Part shown: one piece after another, positions 8,249 to 18,400 of the stretch
Position numbering within the stretch: the first letter of the stretch is position 1
Layout: every line of letters begins with the position of its first letter
Origin: Klebsiella pneumoniae
GTDB lineage: Bacteria; Pseudomonadota; Gammaproteobacteria; Ga0077536
Direction: 5' to 3'
NCBI GenBank assembly: GCA_945862315.1
Contig: CAMAXW010000002.1
Span: forward strand, 62,001 to 126,000
DNA: 64,000 nt
Position numbers and translations under genes: made by a program
Notes under the pieces: generated by a model
Told to the model about the DNA's origin: nothing
The model's database searches: none
The model's input: only the letters and a program-made list of their open reading frames with translations

Positions 8249-9124
8249 TTAAGGGGTTAGCTGGCGGGTAGAGTGGCCTTCGCCAGTGGTGCCACGATTG
8301 ATGCGCGTCTTGCTCATAGTGGCCTCACGCGGCGTGCCGTAGCGGGTCCACAAATCTGGCCCAAGGGCGGTCAAGCCACCGTCCACTACAATGGCCTCAC
8401 CGGTGATGAAGCCCGAATCCTCGCTGGCCAGAAACAGCGCCGTGCCCGCGATGTCGGCGCCGTCGCCGTGGCGCGGCCAAGGTTGTAAACCATCCAGAAA
8501 CTGGCCCGCTTCGGTGGCGCTTTTTTGCGCGGGCTGGGTGAGTCCAGAGAGAATGAAACCCGGGCAGATGGCATTCACCCGAATGCGATCCGGGGCTAAT
8601 TGCAGCGCTGCTGCACGGCTGAGGTTAATCACCGACGCCTTCGCGGCCGAGTACGCCAGCGGCCCACAGCCACCGCTCAAACCGGCCACGGAGGCTGTGT
8701 TAATAATCGCCCCGCCATCACCCTGCGCGCGAAATACTCGAGTGGCGTGTTTGATGCCGAAAAACACGCCTTTTACCAACACCGCAAAAGTGTAGTCCCA
8801 CTCGGCTTCTTCCATTTCCCAGATAGGCCCGATGGCACCGCCCACCCCGGCGTTGTTAAAAATGATATCGAGTCGGCCGAATTCCTGTACCGCATAGGCC
8901 ACCGCCCCCGCGACATCGGCTTCTTGTGCGACATCGGTGCGAATGAAACGCACGGCATCGCCGAAACCGGCTTGGCTGGCATCCGCCAGCGCTTGGGCGC
9001 CGGTGAGCGCATTGAAATCTGCGATGACCACGCGCGCGCCCTCAGCCAAAAACCGCTGCACTGTTGACAGCCCCATGCCGCCCGCGCCACCGGTGATCAA
9101 GGCCACTTTATTTTTGAGTCGCAT
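8249..9124 (-). CDS. SDR family oxidoreductase
   Basis: A 291-residue classical SDR with TGGAGGMG at the N-terminus, NNAGVGG near residue 92, the serine-bearing ASVAG and YSAAKAS as the catalytic Tyr/Lys. Residues near 190 (CPGFILSG) fit the family. About 30 polar residues extend past the usual SDR end (the EAIVVDGG motif is near 245), which is longer than most relatives. It sits between the kinase gene (78 nt upstream) and the monooxygenase gene (40 nt downstream). A role as alcohol dehydrogenase supplying a ketone to the monooxygenase is inferred from position only. Confidence 0.88.
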   Translation of the reverse strand: MRLKNKVALITGGAGGMGLSTVQRFLAEGARVVIADFNALTGAQALADASQAGFGDAVRFIRTDVAQEADVAGAVAYAVQEFGRLDIIFNNAGVGGAIGPIWEMEEAEWDYTFAVLVKGVFFGIKHATRVFRAQGDGGAIINTASVAGLSGGCGPLAYSAAKASVINLSRAAALQLAPDRIRVNAICPGFILSGLTQPAQKSATEAGQFLDGLQPWPRHGDGADIAGTALFLASEDSGFITGEAIVVDGGLTALGPDLWTRYGTPREATMSKTRINRGTTGEGHSTRQLTP

Positions 9125-9202
9125 ACAGATTGCTCCTAGGGTTTTTTTGCTAACGGGACGGGAGGGAAGATTACCAGAAGCCCCCCGCAGATCCGCACTT
9201 GG

Positions 9203-10615
9203 CTAGCCGCCCACAAGCTGCCGCACACCGGGATAGCCAGGCTGATCAATTAAAACTTGCTGGGTGACGGTCTGCCGTAAATGCGTGGTGAGCAGCGGAT
9301 CCCCCAGCGCAAAACGGCCCTCGCGCAAGCCGTGCACCAACTGCCAGCGCAAGGCCTGCAGGGTGTCCTGGGTACCCAGCAACCCGGCCAAACGGGTTTG
9401 TTCCGCGCTGCGTGCGGCCGGCCCTAGCTGCGCATCGCGCAGCACGATGTCCAGCGAATTGGCCGCCACCCGCGCCAAAAAACGCTGCCGTTCAAGGGTG
9501 CTAGCCGCCACGTCATCGCGCAGAAAATCTCGCACGCTGTGCAAGAGTTCGTGCGTGGTGGGGAGTTCGTCGGTGACCGGCTGGGTGGGGCTCAGCGCCA
9601 TCACCCGTCCGGGCATCAGCAGGTTGATGCAATCGATTTGACACTCGGAGGACCGCCGCCCGATGGCCAAGCGCTCCACGGTGCGGTCGGGCCCGTGACG
9701 CCAGTGGTCGGCCATGGCCAACGCGCCAACGGCCCACCAAAACGAGCCAAACACTTCCCAGAACCGCACATGCGCGGCATCAATTATCACGCCAGATTCC
9801 GCCGTGTAACCCGCAAATAGGGCGGCATAATCCCCAAAGCCACCCACCGGCAACTCGGGCACGCCAAAGCGCCAGGAGGCGGTGCACAACCAGCCCAGAT
9901 CGCGCATGGGATCGCCCAAATGGGCAATTTCCCAATCCAGCACGCCCACAATGCCGGCCGGTGAGACCATCAGATTACCGTTGCGAAAATCGGCGTGGGT
10001 CAGGGTGGGCGGCAGCACTGGCGGCAAGTGTGCGAGCAACCATTGCGCGGTGTAGTCAATGAGAGGTGCGGGGGTATTGAAGGACTGATATTGGCGCCAA
10101 GTCTGCTGGACCAACGCCGCCGGCGAGACCACTTTTAGCACCCGATCCAGCCCGGTACTCACCACGTCGATGGCATGAATGCGCGCCAAAATACGCCCGC
10201 ATTGGTGCGCCAAATGGGGACGCACTGCGGCGAGTTCGGGGCTGCGCACAATGCGACTGCCCAAAGCTTCGCCCGCCAGCCACGCCATGAAGTAGCCCTC
10301 GCCGAGCCCATCTTGGGGCGCTAGCTCAGCCAGTATTTCGGCCGCAGGAACCCCTGCCGCCCGCGCTGCCCGCACCACCATGGCCTCGACCTTAGGACCA
10401 ATTTGCTCGGCGTCCGGCGCTGGCGGCTCCCCGCCTGGCGTGCGCCGCAAGACCAACTGCAAAGGACCGTCAGTACTCGCTACCGCCAATCGGTAGGATT
10501 CTTGGCTAGCCCCGCCGGAAAGTCGCGCACAACTGTTCAGGGCGATGAACCCGGGCAGCTCACGCGCCAAGGCGCCGCTAATGGCGGTGTGAAAATCTGG
10601 GTCCGCTACGCGCAT
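9203..10615 (-). CDS. APH-type phosphotransferase, ACAD10/11-like kinase domain
   Basis: A 470-residue protein. Residues 1 to about 340 form an aminoglycoside-phosphotransferase/choline-kinase-like fold: a Ser/Gly-rich ATP-binding segment near 30, the catalytic loop LTHADFRNGNLMV and the metal site GVLDWEIAHLGDPMRDLGWLC. Residues of about 350-470 form an extra helical region, possibly the DUF6285-type domain. The acyl-CoA dehydrogenase gene ends 5 nt upstream, so the two are co-transcribed. In ACAD10/11 and in the LvaA/LvaC pair such kinases phosphorylate a 4-hydroxyacyl-CoA, and the dehydrogenase partner then eliminates the phosphate. Antibiotic resistance is unlikely. Substrate inferred. 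Confidence 0.82.
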   Translation of the reverse strand: MRVADPDFHTAISGALARELPGFIALNSCARLSGGASQESYRLAVASTDGPLQLVLRRTPGGEPPAPDAEQIGPKVEAMVVRAARAAGVPAAEILAELAPQDGLGEGYFMAWLAGEALGSRIVRSPELAAVRPHLAHQCGRILARIHAIDVVSTGLDRVLKVVSPAALVQQTWRQYQSFNTPAPLIDYTAQWLLAHLPPVLPPTLTHADFRNGNLMVSPAGIVGVLDWEIAHLGDPMRDLGWLCTASWRFGVPELPVGGFGDYAALFAGYTAESGVIIDAAHVRFWEVFGSFWWAVGALAMADHWRHGPDRTVERLAIGRRSSECQIDCINLLMPGRVMALSPTQPVTDELPTTHELLHSVRDFLRDDVAASTLERQRFLARVAANSLDIVLRDAQLGPAARSAEQTRLAGLLGTQDTLQALRWQLVHGLREGRFALGDPLLTTHLRQTVTQQVLIDQPGYPGVRQLVGG

Positions 10616-10620
10616 GCGGG

Positions 10621-11892
10621 TCAGTCTTCCTGCACCCCTTTGGGCGCACGCTGGGACATAAAGCCAAACAGGTAGCCCGCCACCCGACGCATCTGAATTT
10701 CTTCTGCCCCTTCGGTAATGCGATAACGCCGATGATGGCGATAGATATGTTCAAAAGGTTTGTGCCGCGAATAGCCCATGCCACCGTGAACTTGCATCGC
10801 CCGATCGGCCGCTTCGCAACACAGCCGGTTAGACCAGTAATTACACATCGACACTTTATCTGACACCGAAAACGCGCCGTCGCGATCCATCAGCCACGCG
10901 GTCTTATGGATTAACGCACGCAGCATCTCGCACTGGGTTTGGAGTTCCACCAGCGGAAATTGGATGCCCTGATTTGACGCCAGCGACTTACCAAAAGGTT
11001 TGCGAACTTTGGCGTAAGCCACTGCCTCATTCACACAGTACTGCGCCGCGCCCAAGCTGGACGCGGCCTGCCGAATGCGATTTTCGTTAAAGAAGTGCTG
11101 CACCACCTGCAGCCCCCGACCCACCTGACCAAACACCGCGCTGGCCGGCACATAGACGTCTTTAAACGTCACGTGGCCATGGTCGGTCGGCATATTGAAC
11201 GTCCACAGCATGGCTTCGAGTTGGAAGCCTGGGGAGTTGGTGGGCACCAAAAACGCCGTAATACCCGCCCCGTCGCCGGCTTCACCGCTAGTGCGGGCGA
11301 AAATCAAATCGTGGGTCGCGGTGTGGATACCCGTGTTCCAGGTTTTCTCGCCGTTGATGCACCAGCCGTCACCCACCGCGACGGCCACGGTTTCCATGTG
11401 CGTGGCGTCCGAGCCGTGCGCGGGCTCGGTAATGCCAAAGGCGAACATCTGCGTGCCAGCAGCTAGCGGTTCTACCCACTGCGCTTTCTGCGCCTCGCTG
11501 CCGTACTCCAGCATCAGCAACAGGCTGATGTTATTGCCGACGATGGCGTGTTCGTTCTGCAAGTCACAGTGCAGACCCAGCCCTTTGCCCGCCAGATGCT
11601 CGCGGATGATGGCCATGCCCAGATTGGTGCCATCGCGGCCACCAAATTCGCGCGGGAAGGGATAACGAAAATGCCCCGCGGCATCGGCCAGCCGTTTAGC
11701 GGTTGCCAGCAGCGCCTCCCAGTCGGCGCGCGGCAGCCCGCCGTTGTCCCAGTCGGTGCGCGCATGTTCTCGGCGATGGTCAAAAAAACGGATGTTGTCG
11801 TCGCGCTGCTCGAGCGGCTTAATCTCGCGCTCGATGAATTCATCGAGCTCCAATAAATAGGCCGCAAGATCGGCTGGGATATCGAAATTCAT
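10621..11892 (-). CDS. acyl-CoA dehydrogenase family protein
   Basis: A 423-residue FAD-dependent acyl-CoA dehydrogenase-fold enzyme. Seen: AFGITEPAHGSDATHMET and the INGEKTWNTG flavin/substrate motifs, the VHGGMGYSRHKPFEHIYRHHRRYRITEG C-terminal block, and no extra domains. It is the first gene of a minus-strand run and is followed 5 nt later by the APH-type kinase gene, the arrangement seen as a fusion in animal ACAD10/11. It may therefore act on phosphorylated 4-hydroxyacyl-CoA rather than as a simple beta-oxidation enzyme. That is inference; straight-chain dehydrogenase activity remains possible. The upstream region 11893-12041 separates it from yedK. Confidence 0.9.
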   Translation of the reverse strand: MNFDIPADLAAYLLELDEFIEREIKPLEQRDDNIRFFDHRREHARTDWDNGGLPRADWEALLATAKRLADAAGHFRYPFPREFGGRDGTNLGMAIIREHLAGKGLGLHCDLQNEHAIVGNNISLLLMLEYGSEAQKAQWVEPLAAGTQMFAFGITEPAHGSDATHMETVAVAVGDGWCINGEKTWNTGIHTATHDLIFARTSGEAGDGAGITAFLVPTNSPGFQLEAMLWTFNMPTDHGHVTFKDVYVPASAVFGQVGRGLQVVQHFFNENRIRQAASSLGAAQYCVNEAVAYAKVRKPFGKSLASNQGIQFPLVELQTQCEMLRALIHKTAWLMDRDGAFSVSDKVSMCNYWSNRLCCEAADRAMQVHGGMGYSRHKPFEHIYRHHRRYRITEGAEEIQMRRVAGYLFGFMSQRAPKGVQED

Positions 11893-12041
11893 GCGCGGCC
11901 CCTTGCTGGTGATGGAAGCCGCAGTTTACGGGTCTCGCCCGACCAAGGGGGAATTTGTGACCACCCTTGGCCCGCGCGTGGCACCCAACGCCGTGGCAGC
12001 GGGGTGGGCTCACTCAGCCAGCCCGCGCGCTGACTGCCCGG

Positions 12042-12707
12042 TTAGCCCAGCCGTTCCAGCAGGCTGGGGTCATCCTCCACCGGGCGATTGACCCGCCGAC
12101 TGACCGGCCAGCAAGTGAGCAGCCCCGCCGGTGCGGGTACCAGCAAAGCCTGCAAGGGGGCGGTCTGGGTGAGCGCCGGATCGAGCCATTGTGCGTAGTC
12201 TGCGGGCGCCAAAATAACCGGCATGCGGGCATGGATAGGTGCTGCCAGCGCGTTGGCGCTGGTGGTGAGGATGGCATAGGTTTGCACTTCCCCATCCGGG
12301 CCGCTCCAGCGTTCTAGCAAGCCGGCAAAGGCCAGCGTTTGGCCATCAGCCCGGGCAAAAAAATAGGGCTGCTTAAGCCCCTGCTCGGTGCGCCATTCAT
12401 ACCACCCGCTGGCGGGCACCAACACGCGCGATCGTCGCAGGGCGTGCCGAAACATAGGTTTGTCGGCTGCGGTTTCGCTTTTGGCGTTGATGGGCTGCGC
12501 TAACGCGCGAGGATCTTTGACCCAACTGGGCAACAAGCCCCAGCGGGCCACGTCGAGGTGGCGCGCAGCACCCGCCGGCTGCCGAATCACCGGATGGAAC
12601 GCACCAGGCGGCAGGTTGTAGCGGGGCCGCAAAGACTGCGGCAGGAGGAGGTTAAATTCGCCAGCTAGCACCGTCGCATCGGGGTAGAGCGCATAGCGAC
12701 CACACAC
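12042..12707 (-). CDS. yedK: SOS response-associated peptidase, YedK/HMCES
   Basis: This 221-residue protein begins MCGRYAL; after removal of Met1 the catalytic Cys2 forms a thiazolidine crosslink with abasic sites in single-stranded DNA, shielding them. Seen also: RYNLPPG, PSWVKDP, INAKSETAADKPMFRHALRRSRVLVPASGWYEW with the Asn and Glu of the active site, and a late HARMPVIL with the catalytic His. Length matches the family. The MepK-like gene ends 12 nt upstream, so the two may be co-transcribed, though their functions are unrelated. Confidence 0.95.
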   Translation of the reverse strand: MCGRYALYPDATVLAGEFNLLLPQSLRPRYNLPPGAFHPVIRQPAGAARHLDVARWGLLPSWVKDPRALAQPINAKSETAADKPMFRHALRRSRVLVPASGWYEWRTEQGLKQPYFFARADGQTLAFAGLLERWSGPDGEVQTYAILTTSANALAAPIHARMPVILAPADYAQWLDPALTQTAPLQALLVPAPAGLLTCWPVSRRVNRPVEDDPSLLERLG

Positions 12708-12719
12708 GGTGTGTGTGCC

Positions 12720-13271
12720 TTACCAGTGACGCGGGCGGCCGATGTCGAGATGGACAAAATTTGAACTGGGGTAATAACCCACGCCACCCAAGGCCAGTTG
12801 TTGCGCCACATCACGCAGGTGCCGTGTGGGGGTGTCGGCCAAGCGGATGTCGATGGCCCGCCCCTGCAGGTGCAGGCTACCCGACGCCACACCCGAAGAG
12901 GCCCCTCGCAGCATCTGGTTGGTCGCGGGCGAGCGGTAGGCCGAGATAATTTCAAACGGCGCATCGCTGCCCACGGCCTGATGAATGACGCACAGTTGAT
13001 CGAGCAAGCCGCGGTCGATCGGGTAGGTTTGGTCGGTACGGAAGTCGCGTAATAAATGATTGATGGCCGCCAGCGCGTTGGACTGATAGCGGCCGGCGCG
13101 AAAAAATTCCACGCTGAGTTGTTCGCCGGTGTGCAGGTGCTTAAACGCCAAACGGCGCGCAGACGGTATGGCGGCACGCGCCGGCAGGGCGGCGGTCAGC
13201 AACGCGGCAGCACCGAGGTTTAACCAAGCACGGCGGGTCATAGCACGCGGTGCGTGCGGGGGTGTTGTCAT
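12720..13271 (-). CDS. YcbK/MepK-like DUF882 murein protein, Tat-exported
   Basis: A 183-residue DUF882 (peptidase M15-like) protein related to the peptidoglycan endopeptidase MepK, which cleaves 3-3 crosslinks. Seen: a twin-arginine signal (TRRAWLNLG followed by a hydrophobic AAALLTAALPARA), then HLHTGEQLSVEFF, the ISAYRSPATNQML block with the HLQGRAIDIR metal-site motif and a final VHLDIGRPRHW. Two ATGs are possible (13271 or 13241); both keep the Tat motif. It is divergent from an L,D-transpeptidase gene, the enzyme that makes 3-3 crosslinks. This pairing is common and supports a shared role in the cell wall. Confidence 0.88.
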   Translation of the reverse strand: MTTPPHAPRAMTRRAWLNLGAAALLTAALPARAAIPSARRLAFKHLHTGEQLSVEFFRAGRYQSNALAAINHLLRDFRTDQTYPIDRGLLDQLCVIHQAVGSDAPFEIISAYRSPATNQMLRGASSGVASGSLHLQGRAIDIRLADTPTRHLRDVAQQLALGGVGYYPSSNFVHLDIGRPRHW

Positions 13272-13404
13272 GCGGCGATCCTTAAAACTGGGACGCGGGG
13301 CAGTTCTGGGTTAAACGACACCGGCGAGGCGCTCGGCGCCTACCCCACCAACGCGTATGTAAGGCGCTAGTATAAGCAGACCTTTCTGATTTCGGACCGA
13401 TTTT

Positions 13405-15012
13405 ATGTTGCGTGTGCCGACTCTCTGCTACCGCCTGACGAGCGGCTTACTCCTGTGCGGCGCACTGAGCGCCCTGCCAACGCTCACGACGGCCACCGAC
13501 CTCGCCACCCAACTGGCCGGGCTGGGCCGCGGGCAACCGGTGGCCGGCGAGGCGATCGAAGCCCCCGCCCTGATTGCCAAACTCTACGGGGCAACGCCCA
13601 AACCCCTATGGAACGCGGCCACTTTGGCCTCATTGAATACCGCCATCGCGCAAGCTCCGGAGGACGGGTTGCTGGTGCAAGACTATTTCGCGAAGACGCT
13701 GAGCCGGTCGGACTTAGACCCGGCCAGCCGTGAGGTGCTGGCCACCGAAGCCCTCATCCGGCTCGCCTATAGCCTGCGCTTTGGCAAGATAAATCCGGCC
13801 GTACTCGACCCCACCTGGAATTACTCGCGCCGGCTCGATGGCATCGACCCGGTCACGTGGGTGCGCGACACCTTAACCAGTGGCGACATCCCGGCGGCGT
13901 TGGCAAAAATTCGCCCCGACGGCCAATATTACCGCGACCTACGGCAAGCCCTCGCTGACTACAGAACCTTGGCGGCACACGGTGGCTGGCAGCCAGTACC
14001 TGCGGGGACCACGCTAAAACCCGCGATGGATGACCCACGCGTGCCAGCGTTACGGGCACGTTTACGGGCCGAAAAACTGTTAGACGCCGCGGGCCAAGGT
14101 CAGCACTACGATGCCGCACTCGCCGCGAGCGTGATGAACTTTCAGCGCCGCCAAGGGCTGAGCCCCGATGGTGCCATTGGGCCGGGCACGCTGGCCGCGC
14201 TAAACGTGCCGGTGGCCGCGCGCATCGCGACCCTGCGGCTCAATCTGGAACGCCTACGGTGGGTATTTCGCGATTTCTCGCCGGAATTCGTGGTGGTCAA
14301 CGTCGCAGGCTTTAATGCGACCTACGTCAAACAGGGCAAAACGCTCTGGCTGGGGCGTGCGATCGTGGGCAAGCCGTTCCGCCAAACGCCGCTGTTCAAA
14401 GCGCAAATAGCGTATTTGGAATTCAATCCCACTTGGACCGTACCACCCACCATCCTGCGCGAAGACATGCTGCCGAAGATCCGGGCCAACCGTCAGTATC
14501 TACAGCAGAAAAATTTGGAGGTGATCGATGGCGGAGGCCGGGTCATCGATCCGGCGCGGGTGGACTGGCAACGTTTCACCTACACGCTACGCCAAAAGCC
14601 CGGGCCGACTAACGCGTTGGGCCAAGTGAAGTTCATGTTTCCCAACCAACACTCGGTCTACCTCCACGACACCCCTGCGCGCGAACTCTTTGGCCAATCA
14701 GAACGCGCCTTCAGCTCGGGCTGCATCCGGGTGGAACGCCCCCTAGAGCTGGCAGAAGCCTTGCTGCAAGACGCCTCCCAATGGAATCGGGCGGCGATCG
14801 CAGCAGTGGTCGCCGAGGGCCGTACCACCCGGGTGAACCTGCCACGCAAAGTGCCAGTGATGCTGCTATATCTCACCGCTTTCCCAGCACCCGATGGCGC
14901 GCCGCAGTTTCGCCGGGACCTGTATGGGCGAGACCCAGACCGCTTGCGCGCATTGGACGGGCCTTTTGCGCTCGCCGCGCCCGAGGACTATGCGACCAGT
15001 AAGGCCCGCTAA
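13405..15012 (+). CDS. YcbB-type L,D-transpeptidase
   Basis: A 535-residue periplasmic L,D-transpeptidase of the LdtD/YcbB type, forming 3-3 crosslinks in peptidoglycan. Seen: an N-terminal signal peptide (hydrophobic to about residue 30), a peptidoglycan-binding repeat near 235-270 (FQRRQGLSPDGAIGPGT), and a YkuD domain with His421 in YLHDTPAR and catalytic Cys440 in SSGCIRVERP. Length is close to the E. coli enzyme. A TATAAG sequence about 30 bases before the ATG could serve as a -10 box. The MepK-like gene is divergent 133 nt away, so the two may share a control region. Confidence 0.92.
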   Translation: MLRVPTLCYRLTSGLLLCGALSALPTLTTATDLATQLAGLGRGQPVAGEAIEAPALIAKLYGATPKPLWNAATLASLNTAIAQAPEDGLLVQDYFAKTLSRSDLDPASREVLATEALIRLAYSLRFGKINPAVLDPTWNYSRRLDGIDPVTWVRDTLTSGDIPAALAKIRPDGQYYRDLRQALADYRTLAAHGGWQPVPAGTTLKPAMDDPRVPALRARLRAEKLLDAAGQGQHYDAALAASVMNFQRRQGLSPDGAIGPGTLAALNVPVAARIATLRLNLERLRWVFRDFSPEFVVVNVAGFNATYVKQGKTLWLGRAIVGKPFRQTPLFKAQIAYLEFNPTWTVPPTILREDMLPKIRANRQYLQQKNLEVIDGGGRVIDPARVDWQRFTYTLRQKPGPTNALGQVKFMFPNQHSVYLHDTPARELFGQSERAFSSGCIRVERPLELAEALLQDASQWNRAAIAAVVAEGRTTRVNLPRKVPVMLLYLTAFPAPDGAPQFRRDLYGRDPDRLRALDGPFALAAPEDYATSKAR

Positions 15013-15460
15013 GCCTTTAGGTTGGAGGGCACGAGGGGTGGGCTAGCGCTGGCGCCGAGGGAGACGATGCGCGGCGCGCGGATGCTTTCCGGCTACCATA
15101 CCAAGACTGGCCCGTTCCCGAGCGTGAAACCCAGCACATGCAGGCCCTGCGGGTTCCTTTTGGGCGTCGCTCCATCGGTCTAGGCGAAGACGAAATCCGC
15201 GCGCCCCGCCGCCGCGCTGAGGCGCCTACACGCCTGCGGGATCAAGCGGATGAACACCGCATTGCGCTCGGGCACTCACCGTGGCGCACGGCACGCCGCC
15301 ATGGCGCGCGTGCGGCGGTTCGCGGAAACTGGACACTTACGCCCCGCCGCTGCCGCTCCTTTTTGCGGTTATCCGCCGCAGCCCGGCGCAGCCATTGCTG
15401 TAAAGCGGCGGCTTCAGCGGCACAATTGTCCTCACCATGACCTGACCGAAGGAACCCCGC
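15013..15460. other. intergenic region, no supported gene
   Basis: About 450 very GC-rich bases between the transpeptidase gene and the acyltransferase gene. Open frames exist on both strands (for example 15138-15440 plus) but their translations are Arg/Ala/Ser-rich and unlike known proteins. I see no RNA gene or clear terminator. It should contain the promoter for the next gene. Confidence 0.5.
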
Positions 15461-18400
15461 ATGTTTCGCTTGTTTCATCTGCGCGGCTTCGCTGCCTTCA
15501 TCTCGATGATTTTCTTGAACGCGTTCGTCGATCTGGGCCACAAAATCGTGATCCAGAACACCGTCTTCAAGGTTTTTGACGGCAGCACGCAGGTCACCCT
15601 CACCGCCATTCTCAACGGGCTCATCCTGCTGCCGTTTTTACTGCTCTTCACCCCGGCAGGTTTTCTGTCTGATCGCTACGCCAAACCGCAGGTGATGCGT
15701 GTGGCCGCTGGGGCCGCGGTGGTGCTCACGCTCTTGATCACTCTGTGTTACTCGCAAGGCTGGTTCTGGTGCGCCTTCGCCATGACGCTGCTACTGGGCG
15801 CCCAGGCGGCGCTGTATTCGCCGGCGAAATATGGCTACATCAAAGACTTGGTGGGTGCCGCCAGCCTGACCAGTGCCAACGGTCTGGTACAGGCCGTTTC
15901 TACGGTCGCCATTCTCGCCGGGGTGTTCGTATTTTCCGTGCTTTTCGAGCAGCGCCTAGCCGACGGCGTACCCGCCACCAGCGAGGAGGTTCTGGTCAAA
16001 CTGACACCCTTGGGCTACTGGCTGGTGGGCTGTTCGGTGTTGGAATTTGTGCTGGCGTTTCGGCTACCGGCCCGTGCCGCGGCCAATCCAACGCTGCGCC
16101 TACACCGCGCGCACTACCTGCGCGGGGGTTATTTGCGCGACAACCTTGGCCACCTGCGCGGCCAACCGGAAACCTTGCGGGCCATGTTGGGACTGGCGCT
16201 GTTTTGGGCCATCGCTCAAGTGGTCATGGCGGCCTACCCGGAATACGCTAAAAACACCCTCGGCCTCCACAACACTGTGATAGTGCAAGGGCTGTTGGCC
16301 TGTGCGGGGCTGGGTGTGGTGCTGGGCGCGCTCATCGCGGGTGCGGCGTCACGCGATCGCATTGAGCTTGGCTTGGTGCCGCTGGGTGCTGCCGGCATCT
16401 GCGGCGCGCTGCTGCTGGTGCCACTCACCCATAACCTCACAGCCCAAGCCCTCGCCTTCGTGGCCTTTGGGGCGTTCGGTGGTCTGTTTGTCATTCCGCT
16501 CACGGCGCTCATTCAATACAACGCCCCCGAGCACGAACGCGGGACCGTGCTGGCATCGAGTAATTTTTTGCAGAACGCGCTCATGCTGTTCCTGCTGGGC
16601 GTGACCGCCTTGCTGGCACAGGTTGGCGTGGCAAGTCGCAGCATCTTCTTCGCGCTGCTAGGCGTGTCCGTGCTAAGCGCCCTCTACAGTTTCTTTGTGC
16701 TGCCGCAGGTGCTGGTGCGCTTGCTCGCGCGCGCGATCGTCGCCCATCGTTATCGCATCGAGGTGGTCGGTTTTGAGCGGATTCCGTCTACCGGCGGCGT
16801 GTTACTGCTAGGCAACCATATTTCGTGGATCGACTGGGCCATTTTGCAGATTTCCTCCCCGCGCCCCATCCGCTTTGTGATGGAACGCGACCTCTACGAG
16901 CGGTGGTATTTGCGCTGGTTCTTGAATTCTTTTGGGGTGATTCCTATCGGCACCCTAGGGACCCGCGATGCCTTGGCAGAAGTTCGCGAATGTCTCCTCC
17001 GCGGTGAAGTCGTGGCCTTATTTCCCGAGGGCGCGATCAGCCGCACCGGCCACTTGGGAGAATTTAAACGCGGCTATGAAGCCGCCGCCCTCAACGCGAG
17101 CGGGGTGATCGTGCCTTTTTACTTGCGTGGTCTATGGGGCAGCAGTTTTTCCCGGGCCAGCCCACGACTGGGACTGATGCGGCAAGGCGGCGTGCGGCGA
17201 GGAGTCATCTGCGCATTTGGCGTGCCGCAGCCTTTGACGCTCACTGCCGAACATCTCAAACGGCGCGTGTTTGATCTATCGATCGAGGCCTGGGACCGCC
17301 ACACCCAAGGTTTGGAGACGCTGCCCAGCGCATGGTTATCCACCGCCAAAGGCCAGCGTGGCGATGTGGCCATCGCCGACACCCTCAGCGGTAGATTGTC
17401 GGGCTGGCGGCTGCTCACCGGCGTCATCCTCATCCGGCGCTTCGTGCGGCGGCTTTGTCGCGAACAAAACGTCGGCCTGTTGCTGCCCACCAGCATCGGT
17501 GGCGCCATCGCCAATCTCGCGGTACTGATGTGCGGCAAAACGATCGTCAATCTCAACTACACCGCCAGCCCGCAGGCCGTCCAAGCCGCCATTGCTAAAG
17601 CGGGTATCCGCACGGTGTTCACCTCCTCGCGCTTTCTAGATCGACTCGAAAAACGCGGCGTCAACGGCGCCGAGTTGGTGGCCGGCACAACCATCCACGT
17701 ACTGGAAGACTTAGCCAAGGAAATCACGCCCCTGCGCCGAGTGCTCACACTCCTGCAAGCGGTGCTCCTGCCCGCATGGGTGCTCAAACTCTTGTATCTG
17801 AAACGGGTTGCGCTCAGTAGTCCTGCCGCCATTTTGTTTTCCAGCGGCAGCGAAGGGCAGCCCAAAGGCGTGGTGTTGTCCCATCGCAACATCATGTCGA
17901 ATATCCAGCAAATTTCTGACATGGTGAACACTGAAGATCAGGACGTGATCATCGCCACCCTGCCGTTGTTCCACGCCTTTGGCCTGACCGCCACCACCCT
18001 CATGCCACTAGTGGAAGGCATCACCGTCGTGTGTCACCCCGACCCCACCGACGCCGTGGGCGTGGCCAAGGCGGTGGCCGAATATCGCGGCACGGTACTG
18101 TTTGGCACCTCCACTTTTTTGCGGCTGTACGCGCGCAACACGCGGGTTCATCCGTTGATGTTCGAGACCCTGCGACTGGTGGTTGCGGGTGCGGAAAAAC
18201 TCTCGCCCGAGGTGCGCGAGGCCTTCAAAACGCGCTTCGGCAAAGAAATTCTGGAAGGCTATGGCGCCACCGAGACCACCCCCGTGGCGAGCGTTAATCT
18301 GCCTGATCGGCTAGACACGACTTTCTGGAAAGTCCAAATCGGCTCGCGGCCCGGCACCGTTGGCATGCCGCTGCCCGGCACGAGCTTTCGCATTGTTGAC

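Noticed and set aside
9203-10615. Aminoglycoside resistance gene
   Set aside because: The APH fold is shared by many kinases; pairing with an acyl-CoA dehydrogenase and the extra C-terminal region point to metabolism instead.
15138-15440. Open frame between the transpeptidase and aas genes
   Set aside because: Composition is Arg/Ala/Ser-rich, typical of random frames in GC-rich DNA, with no homology I recognise.
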